Positions 58,336 to 64,000 of a stretch of 64,000 bases of DNA are shown here, in pieces (positions within the stretch are counted from its first letter, which is position 1; each line of letters starts with the position of its first letter). Under the pieces are notes generated by a model that saw only the letters and a list, made by a program, of their open reading frames with translations, was not told the DNA's origin and did not search any database. This stretch comes from JANSXG01 sp024743075. Its GTDB lineage: Bacteria > Planctomycetota > Phycisphaerae > Phycisphaerales > UBA1924. The stretch covers positions 434,001 to 498,000 of the forward strand of contig CP159477.1 in NCBI GenBank assembly GCA_042140185.1, read 5' to 3'. The translations under genes were made by a program, and so were the position numbers.

Positions 58336-59703
58336 ATGCGTGAAACGATGACAGATCGGGTGCCGGAAGCGCTGCGCTGCGAGCTGCTGACGGTTGAGGG
58401 TGCGCGGTTCGAGGCGTCGAGCGGCGAGCTGCGACTGTCGATGCGGTTCGATGAGGAAGAGCCGGTGGTGGAGACCGTGCAGTTTCCGGGCGGGCCGTTT
58501 GAACTGGACGACGATCAGGTTCGCGTGATCGAGCGCCTGGGGCTGATGCTCGCGGTGGTGGCATCGACGAGTTATTTCAAGGCGCGGCTGGCGCGAATGG
58601 TGCGTGTGGAGGGGGCGGTCGGCGAGCGCGGTCGGGCGCTGATCGAGGGGGTGTTTGCGCAGGGGCTTGCGGAGTTTGCGTACCGGAACGGGCTGGGGGT
58701 GGTCAGGCCGGCGTTCGAGTTTGCCGGCACGGGCGCGCCGGAGTCGCAGGGCGGGGCTCCGGGATCGGGCTGGCTGGTGGCGCTGGGCGGCGGGAAGGAC
58801 TCCGTGGTGGCGCTGGAGATGCTGCGCGAGGCGGAGGAGGCGGTGACGGCGGTGTGCGTGGGCGGGTACGCACCGGTGCGGTCCTGCGCGGAGGCGTCGG
58901 GGGTGGAACTGGTGGAGATCGAGCGCCGGCTCGCGCCGGAGCTGGCATCGTGGAACGAGGCGGGCGCGCCGAACGGGCATGTGCCGGTGACGGCGATCAA
59001 CTCGCTCATTCTGCTGATCCAGGCGGTGGTGCGTGGGGCGCGGGGCGTGGTGATGGCCAACGAGCGGTCGGCGGACGAGCCGACGGTGCAGGATGAAGCG
59101 CTCGGCGCGGTAAACCACCAGTACAGCAAGTCACTCGTGTTCGAGTGCGCGCTGCGGGCGTGGCTGGAGGAGGAGCGGATCGGGCTGGAGTATTTCTCGG
59201 TGCTGCGTCCGTGGAGCGAACTGGCGATCTGTCGCCGGTTCGCCGGGCTGCCGGCGTATCACGGCGCGTTCGTGAGCTGCAACGCGGCGTATCGCCGGGA
59301 TGTCGACCGGCGATCGGCGAGGTGGTGCGCTGATTGCCCGAAGTGCCGGTTCGTGTTCCTCGGGCTGGCGCCGTTCACGGGCCCGGAGGAGCTGGTTGCG
59401 ATCTTCGGGAGCGACCTGCTGCGCGACGAGGCGCAGGCGGACGGATTCGCAGAGCTGCTCAGTTCGGAGGCGAAGCCTTTCGAGTGCGTGGGCACGCGCG
59501 CGGAGGTGCGCGCTGCGTTCGGGCTGCTGCTGGCGCAGGAGAAATGGCGCAATGCGCCGGTGGTGCGAAGCGTGGCGGAGCGGTTCGGGATCACACCGTT
59601 CAAGTTGGAGCACGCGAAAGCGGTGCTGGAGCCGTCGAGCGAACACGTGATCCCCGACGAGATCGCGATGCGGGTCGGCGTGCCCCGGTCGTCGCTGCGC
59701 TGA
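58336..59703 (+). CDS. murL: MurL-like PP-loop protein (putative UDP-MurNAc-L-Ala-L-Glu epimerase)
   Basis: This cytosolic protein of 455 residues has a PP-loop ATP motif (LVALGGGKDSVVALEMLRE) and blocks that fit the MurL family: VMANERSADEPTVQ, VNHQYSKSLVFECALRAWL, YFSVLRPWSELAICRRFAGL and the Cys-rich CADCPKCRFVFLGLAPF. MurL, first described in Xanthomonas, epimerises the terminal L-Glu of UDP-MurNAc-L-Ala-L-Glu to D-Glu using ATP, replacing glutamate racemase in a peptidoglycan route with MurD2. No murD2 gene is nearby. The family assignment is from memory of these blocks and should be checked. It follows the HAF-repeat gene at 9 bp. Confidence 0.62.
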   Translation: MRETMTDRVPEALRCELLTVEGARFEASSGELRLSMRFDEEEPVVETVQFPGGPFELDDDQVRVIERLGLMLAVVASTSYFKARLARMVRVEGAVGERGRALIEGVFAQGLAEFAYRNGLGVVRPAFEFAGTGAPESQGGAPGSGWLVALGGGKDSVVALEMLREAEEAVTAVCVGGYAPVRSCAEASGVELVEIERRLAPELASWNEAGAPNGHVPVTAINSLILLIQAVVRGARGVVMANERSADEPTVQDEALGAVNHQYSKSLVFECALRAWLEEERIGLEYFSVLRPWSELAICRRFAGLPAYHGAFVSCNAAYRRDVDRRSARWCADCPKCRFVFLGLAPFTGPEELVAIFGSDLLRDEAQADGFAELLSSEAKPFECVGTRAEVRAAFGLLLAQEKWRNAPVVRSVAERFGITPFKLEHAKAVLEPSSEHVIPDEIAMRVGVPRSSLR

Positions 59704-59721
59704 GAGCTACACACGAGTCGA

Positions 59722-60426
59722 TCAGGGAAGCGGGTCGGTCCAGTTGGGCTGGATGTCCTCGTGGGCGCGCACGGAGTTGTCGAACATCACGGCGTGGAAC
59801 GATTCGCTCGCGTGAACACGCCCGAGACGGTTGGCGACGTGGTCCGGGTCGCGGAAGTCGATAACGGAGGTGGTTCGGGTCGGCGGCGGCGCGCCGTCGG
59901 CGACGGGGGCGATGGCCGAATCCATGTAGAGAGGCGTGCGGCTGGCAGCGCGCACACGATCGAAGCGGATCTGGGCGATCTCGCTGTCGAAGTTGGCCTT
60001 GTCGCCGGGCTGGCCGGCGTAGCCGGTGACGTTGATGGCGTAGGTGCGGGTGAGGTCGGCGGGTTCGAGGGCGTCGGTGGTGGGGCAGACGAGGAACGAG
60101 TCCTCGTGGTAGAGGTCCGCCGGGCCGTCGCCGACGCGCTCGGAATCCTGCAGGAGGACGATGGCCCAGTAGGGGTCGCGCCCCCATGGCACGCCGAGGG
60201 CTGGGGTGAGTCCGTCGTTGGAGGTGGCGAAGGCGCGGGTGAGCAGGCCCATCTGGCGGAGATTGCCGGTGCAGACGGCGGCGCGGGCGGCGTCGCGCGA
60301 GCGCGAGAGGGCGGGCAGAAGCACCGAGACCAGGATCGCGATCACGGCCACAACGACGAGCAGTTCGATCAGTGTGAACGCGCGGGCCCGGGGTGTGAAT
60401 GATGGTCTGTTGATCGCTGCGGCCAT
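59722..60426 (-). CDS. Prepilin-type N-terminal cleavage/methylation domain protein
   Basis: This protein of 234 residues begins with MAAAINRPSFTPRARAFTLI and a prepilin signal (FTLIELLVVVAVIAILVSVL) with the conserved Glu at position 5 after the predicted cleavage site. The body (SRSRDAARAAVCTGNLRQMG, a DUF1559-like start) is typical for the many planctomycete type II-secretion-like pseudopilins. No C-terminal H-X9-DG motif is seen, but a distant variant (HAVMFDNSVRAHEDI) lies near the end. It converges with the MurL-like gene and is divergent from recQ. It is probably exported through the type II-like machinery, of which only the secretin gene is in this window. Confidence 0.85.
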   Translation of the reverse strand: MAAAINRPSFTPRARAFTLIELLVVVAVIAILVSVLLPALSRSRDAARAAVCTGNLRQMGLLTRAFATSNDGLTPALGVPWGRDPYWAIVLLQDSERVGDGPADLYHEDSFLVCPTTDALEPADLTRTYAINVTGYAGQPGDKANFDSEIAQIRFDRVRAASRTPLYMDSAIAPVADGAPPPTRTTSVIDFRDPDHVANRLGRVHASESFHAVMFDNSVRAHEDIQPNWTDPLP

Positions 60427-60465
60427 GATCGGTCGGGAGGGTTTGGGGGATCGGGATGCGGTAGC

Positions 60466-62676
60466 ATGGCCCCGATGCAGGACGGAGCCTCGCAAGCGTA
60501 CGCCGCGGATCAGCAGGACGAACTCGATGCGCGGATTCTGGGCGTGGTTCGCCAGTATTGGGGCTTCGACGGGCTGCGTCCGATTCAGCGGGTGGCGATC
60601 CGGGCCGGGCTGGGGACGCGTGATTCGCTGGTGATCATGCCGACGGGCGGCGGGAAGTCGCTGTGTTACCAGGTGCCGCCCTTGATCGACGAGTCGGCGG
60701 ACGGGAAGCCCCGAACGGATGTGGTGGTTTCCCCGCTTATCGCGCTGATGGAGGATCAGGTGTCCGGGCTGCGCGCGAACGGTGTGCCCGCGGCGGCCCT
60801 GCACAGCGGGCTGGACGAGAAACAGCAGGCGAAGGTGGAGGCGGACCTGAAGGCGGGGCGGCTGCGTCTGCTGTATGTGTCGCCGGAGCGTCTGGGCTCG
60901 TCGCACCTGGTTCGACTGCTGTCGGGCGTGCGGATCGGCGCGATCGTGGTGGATGAGGCGCACTGCATCAGTCAGTGGGGGCACGACTTTCGGCCCGAGT
61001 ACCGCGCGCTGAGTTCGCTGCGCCGGCGATACCCGGAAGCGAGTCTGCACGCGTTCACGGCGACGGCGACGCCTCGTGTGCGCGACGACATCGTCGAACA
61101 GCTGAAACTGCAGAACCCGGAGGTGCTGGTCGGCAACTTCGACCGGCCGAACCTGACCTACCGGGTGCTTCCGAAAGATTCAGCGCGGAAGCAGGTGCTG
61201 GAGATCATCGAGCGTCATCGGGGCGAGGCGGTGATCGTGTACTGCCTGAGCCGGAAGGCGACCGAGCGCACGGCGGACGCGATGAAGGCTGCCGGAGTGA
61301 AGGCCGCGGCGTATCACGCGGGGTTGTCGGCGTCGCAGCGGTCGAAGATCCAGTCGCGGTTCATGGCCGAGAAGATCGACGTGATCGTGGCGACGGTGGC
61401 GTTCGGGATGGGTGTGGACCGCGGCGATGTGCGCACGGTGGTGCACATGGACCTGCCCAAGAGTCTGGAGCATTACCAACAGGAGGCCGGCCGGGCCGGG
61501 CGCGACGGTCTGAGCGCCGAGTGCGTGCTGCTGTACTCGCCGGCGGACATCGCCAAGTGGAAGTCGCTGATGGAGCGGTCGGCGGCGGAGGCGGGGTTGT
61601 CGCGCGAGCAGTTGGAGCCGCAGTTTGAGTTGTTGAGGCACATGCAGCGGTACGCCGGGTCGATGACCTGCCGACACAAGGCGCTGGTGGAGTACTTCGG
61701 GCAGGAGTACGAGGTACCCGAGGGCGCAGATGGCGACGGCTGCGGCGCGTGCGATGTGTGCCTCGGCGAGTTTGAGGCGATCGCCGACTCGGCGCAGGTG
61801 ATCAAGAAGGCGCTGTCGTGCGTGGCGCGGATCGAGCGTCACGCGGGACGGGCGTACGGGGCGAACCACATCATCGGCGTGCTGCGCGGGCGGAAGACCG
61901 CGGAGATCGAGTCGCGCGGGCACGATGCGCTCAGCACCTTCGGCCTGCTCAAGGAATGCTCGGCCAGGGCGCTGGGCTCAATCATGGATCAGCTCGAGGA
62001 CCGGGGGCTGATCGAGCGAGCTCCCGGTGAGTATCCGGTGATCACCCTGACTGAGGCAGGAGTGCAGGCCCTGAGGGCGCCGGACGACGAACTGCCGACG
62101 CTGTACCGCTCGCGGGTGGCGAAGCGCAGCGAGCCGGGCGATGGCGACTGGACCGGTGTGGACCGGGAGCTGTTCGAGTCGCTGCGAGAACTGCGAAGGG
62201 ACCTGGCCTCGGAGCGGAACGTGCCGGCGTACGTGGTGTTCGGCGACCGGACGCTGCGCGAACTGGCGCGATTGAAGCCGTCGTCTCCCCACGAGCTGCT
62301 GGGGGTCCACGGCGTGGGGCGTAAGAAGCTGGACGAGTACGGCGGGATCATCATCGATCACATCTGGGCGTTCACGAACGGCTCCACCGGTTCCGGGGCG
62401 TCGCGCAGCCAGGAGCGGCGCGACACAGCCTTCGAGATGTTCGATTCCGGCGCGGGGCTGGAGGAAGTGGCCCAAGAGATCGGGCGGACGCGCGAGTCGA
62501 CGCGCCAACTGCTCGAAGCGTGGATCGAGTCGCGCCGGCCGGAGCAGATCGCGGCGTGGGTCGAGCCGAAGGTGTACGCGGCGATCGAGCAGGCGGCGGA
62601 AGCGGAGGGCCCGGGTCGGGTGTCGCGCATCTGCCGCGCGGTGGCGGGCGCGCGAGCGTGGACGAGGTTTCGGTGA
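60466..62676 (+). CDS. recQ: ATP-dependent DNA helicase RecQ
   Basis: This 3'-5' helicase of 736 residues unwinds branched DNA in recombination and replication repair. Walker A is MPTGGGKSLCYQVPPL, the DEAH box is VVDEAHCISQWGHDFRPEY, and further motifs include ATVAFGMGVDRGDVR and QQEAGRAGRDG. The four Cys of the zinc-binding RQC region are present (GSMTCRHKALVEYF and CGACDVCLG). An HRDC domain follows (FGDRTLRELARLKPSSPHEL), then a C-terminal helix-turn-helix region (EEVAQEIGRTRESTRQLLEA) of the HTH_40 type. The start could also be the ATG 9 bp further on. Confidence 0.95.
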   Translation: MAPMQDGASQAYAADQQDELDARILGVVRQYWGFDGLRPIQRVAIRAGLGTRDSLVIMPTGGGKSLCYQVPPLIDESADGKPRTDVVVSPLIALMEDQVSGLRANGVPAAALHSGLDEKQQAKVEADLKAGRLRLLYVSPERLGSSHLVRLLSGVRIGAIVVDEAHCISQWGHDFRPEYRALSSLRRRYPEASLHAFTATATPRVRDDIVEQLKLQNPEVLVGNFDRPNLTYRVLPKDSARKQVLEIIERHRGEAVIVYCLSRKATERTADAMKAAGVKAAAYHAGLSASQRSKIQSRFMAEKIDVIVATVAFGMGVDRGDVRTVVHMDLPKSLEHYQQEAGRAGRDGLSAECVLLYSPADIAKWKSLMERSAAEAGLSREQLEPQFELLRHMQRYAGSMTCRHKALVEYFGQEYEVPEGADGDGCGACDVCLGEFEAIADSAQVIKKALSCVARIERHAGRAYGANHIIGVLRGRKTAEIESRGHDALSTFGLLKECSARALGSIMDQLEDRGLIERAPGEYPVITLTEAGVQALRAPDDELPTLYRSRVAKRSEPGDGDWTGVDRELFESLRELRRDLASERNVPAYVVFGDRTLRELARLKPSSPHELLGVHGVGRKKLDEYGGIIIDHIWAFTNGSTGSGASRSQERRDTAFEMFDSGAGLEEVAQEIGRTRESTRQLLEAWIESRRPEQIAAWVEPKVYAAIEQAAEAEGPGRVSRICRAVAGARAWTRFR

Positions 62677-62879
62677 CGCTTGCGCACCTGCGCATGCGCG
62701 CGGTGCCGTGATCGGCGCGCTGCGCACGAAATATTTGCAAAGCGCGATCGCGGCGATTCAGTCGCGCGCGGTTCGTGTCGATAGTTCGGCCATCAGGTGG
62801 AACGCACACGCCCCGGCCATGGCGCACGACTCTCGCGCGATGGGCGGGGCGTGTGGCTTTTTGAGCGGTGACGCACGGC

Positions 62880-63287
62880 TCAGCTGTCGGCGCCCATCAC
62901 TCTCGCGAGCTGACGGGTGTCGGCGTACTGCTGGTAGTGCGAGATCTTGCCGCCCTTGAGGCGCATGACGTGAGCGACCGGGGCGTCCAGCGATTGGCCG
63001 GTGATTTTCGAGGTCCCGGTGTAGCGACCGAGCATGATGACGGTGTCGCCGGCATCGATAATCTCGCCGACATGCACCGTGAAGCCGTCGAACTCGTGCA
63101 CGCAGCGGGCGAAAATGCCCTGCGCGACCGCGTCGGGCCCAATGTAGGGGTTGCCGTCCGCCCACGGGTTGCCCTCGGCCTGGCGCCACTCGATGTCGGG
63201 GCTCATGCAGGCCAACGCGCCGGGCAGGTCACCGGCGGCGAAGGCGTCGTAGAGGCGTTGAACGACTTGGACGTTGGCTGACGGCAT
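62880..63287 (-). CDS. SnoaL-like/NTF2-fold protein
   Basis: This protein of 135 residues has the NTF2-like fold pattern of SnoaL-type limonene-epoxide-hydrolase relatives: VQRLYDAFAAGDLPGALACM, EWRQAEGNPWADGNPYIGP, GEIIDAGDTVIMLGRYTG and HVMRLKGGKISHYQQYADT. The ATG at 63287 is chosen because AGGAG lies 7 bp upstream. The frame also opens at 63308. Family members are small cavity proteins acting as hydrolases, cyclases or unknown factors. It is divergent from the alcohol dehydrogenase gene. Confidence 0.85.
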   Translation of the reverse strand: MPSANVQVVQRLYDAFAAGDLPGALACMSPDIEWRQAEGNPWADGNPYIGPDAVAQGIFARCVHEFDGFTVHVGEIIDAGDTVIMLGRYTGTSKITGQSLDAPVAHVMRLKGGKISHYQQYADTRQLARVMGADS

Positions 63288-63398
63288 CGGCTGCTCCTGA
63301 TTTCCCATGATTTGGATCCGGATCCTAGCGGTGAACGGCTCCGGTGGCCGGGTGCGCGGGGTAGGATCCGGACCCGAACCCCATCAGGAGACCCGACC

Positions 63399-64000
63399 AT
63401 GTCCATTACTGTGAACGCCTACGCCGCGAAGGAAGCCGGCGGCAAGCTCGAACCGTTTCAATACGAACTCGATGAGCCGGGGCACGGCGAGGTGATCGTG
63501 AAGGTCACGCACTGCGGCATCTGCCACAGCGACCTCTCCATGCTCAACAACGAGTGGGGCATGACCGAGTACCCGTTCGTGCCGGGGCACGAGGCAGCGG
63601 GGACGGTCGAGAAGATCGGGCCCGGCGTGACAAACCTGAAGGTCGGCGACCGCGTGGGGGTCGGGTGGCACAGCGGCTCGTGCCGCGAGTGCTCGCAGTG
63701 CCTGTCGGGCGACCACAACCTGTGTCCGGACGGCGAGGGGACGATCGTCGGACGCCACGGCGGCTTCGCCGACCGGGTAAAGGCTCAGGCGGCTTTCGCG
63801 GTCAAGATCCCCGACGGAGTGGACGCCGTGTCGGCGGGGCCGCTGTTCTGCGGCGGGATCACGGTGTTCAACCCGATGGTGCAGTTCGACGTGAAGCCGA
63901 CGGACCGGGTGGGGGTGATCGGCATTGGCGGGCTGGGGCACATGGCGATCGCGTTCCTGAACAAGTGGGGCTGTGAGGTGACGGCGTTCTCGTCGAGTCC
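63399..64000 (+). CDS. Zinc-containing alcohol dehydrogenase (CAD-like), truncated by the window end
   Basis: This MDR-family enzyme is visible for its first 200 residues. The catalytic zinc ligands are Cys in VTHCGICHSDLSMLNNEWG and His in PFVPGHEAAGTVEKIG. The structural zinc site is CRECSQCLSGDHNLC. The nucleotide fold begins VGVIGIGGLGHMAIAFL at the end of the window. The pattern is that of NADP-dependent cinnamyl-alcohol/aldehyde reductases (YahK/Adh-like). AGGAGA lies 8 bp before the ATG. The sequence continues past 64,000. Confidence 0.9.
   Translation, partial: MSITVNAYAAKEAGGKLEPFQYELDEPGHGEVIVKVTHCGICHSDLSMLNNEWGMTEYPFVPGHEAAGTVEKIGPGVTNLKVGDRVGVGWHSGSCRECSQCLSGDHNLCPDGEGTIVGRHGGFADRVKAQAAFAVKIPDGVDAVSAGPLFCGGITVFNPMVQFDVKPTDRVGVIGIGGLGHMAIAFLNKWGCEVTAFSSS

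Overview
The window is high-GC bacterial chromosome and most likely comes from a planctomycete of the class Phycisphaerae. The pointers are: an ECF sigma factor overlapping a Ser/Thr kinase with a TPR tail; secreted proteins ending in a Cys-flanked, single-F-hand dockerin-like tail; short C-terminal sorting tails that end in Arg runs; a prepilin-type protein with the FTLIELLVV signal; a Rho factor with a long low-complexity extension; tandem zinc-ribbon/DUF4190 proteins; and LpxB, which implies lipid A and therefore a diderm envelope. No phage, plasmid, transposase or CRISPR locus was seen. The identification rests on family signatures only.

Layout. 0-4.1 kb: an NDUFA9-like reductase, a dicarboxylate/amino-acid symporter and three tandem zinc-ribbon membrane proteins. 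4.1-11.3 kb: aspS and lpxB (divergent), an alanine/glycine symporter, an unknown protein, and an anti-sigma kinase/anti-anti-sigma pair. 11.4-22.7 kb: a TPR-secretin fusion, priA, rho, coaE and katG. 22.9-27.4 kb: tRNA-Gly(CCC), a DUF2200 protein, an HxlR regulator with a quinone-oxidoreductase-like enzyme and a cupin lipoprotein, an esterase lipoprotein and a DoxX-like protein. 27.5-35.4 kb: two secreted dockerin-tailed proteins (a double seven-repeat beta-propeller and a right-handed beta-helix), then the ECF sigma factor and its TPR-kinase. 35.4-42.3 kb: a cupin, a PQQ-type sugar dehydrogenase, small secreted and unknown proteins, then hpd with a divergent Lrp-type regulator and a palindrome between them. 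42.3-47.7 kb: cardiolipin synthase, a lone CoA-transferase A subunit, and two sulfotransferases around a methyltransferase, interspersed with short dispersed repeats. 47.7-55.5 kb: citrate synthase, guanine deaminase, rhomboid, trpF, a REPIN-like palindrome, trpG/pabA and a DUF1444 protein. 55.7-64 kb: two unknown envelope or secreted proteins, a MurL-like PP-loop protein, a prepilin-like protein, recQ, a SnoaL-like protein and a truncated alcohol dehydrogenase.

Quality caveat. Seven genes (priA, rho, the esterase, the TPR-kinase, the 37.5 kb unknown gene, guaD and the DUF1444 gene) are interrupted. Eight sites are involved in all. Each has the same -1 sense and each is repaired by adding one base, in most cases to a short homopolymer. 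This pattern looks like systematic base loss in the sequence, not eight mutations. Those genes are described here as single intended products.

How the genes work together. Most are housekeeping genes in short, mixed transcription units. Local functional units that can be argued for are the partner-switching pair, the ECF/kinase signalling unit next to the dockerin-tailed surface proteins, the HxlR redox cluster, hpd with its Lrp regulator, the methyltransferase-sulfotransferase pair, and the translationally coupled guaD-rhomboid-trpF run. Several strong hairpin terminators mark the unit boundaries.
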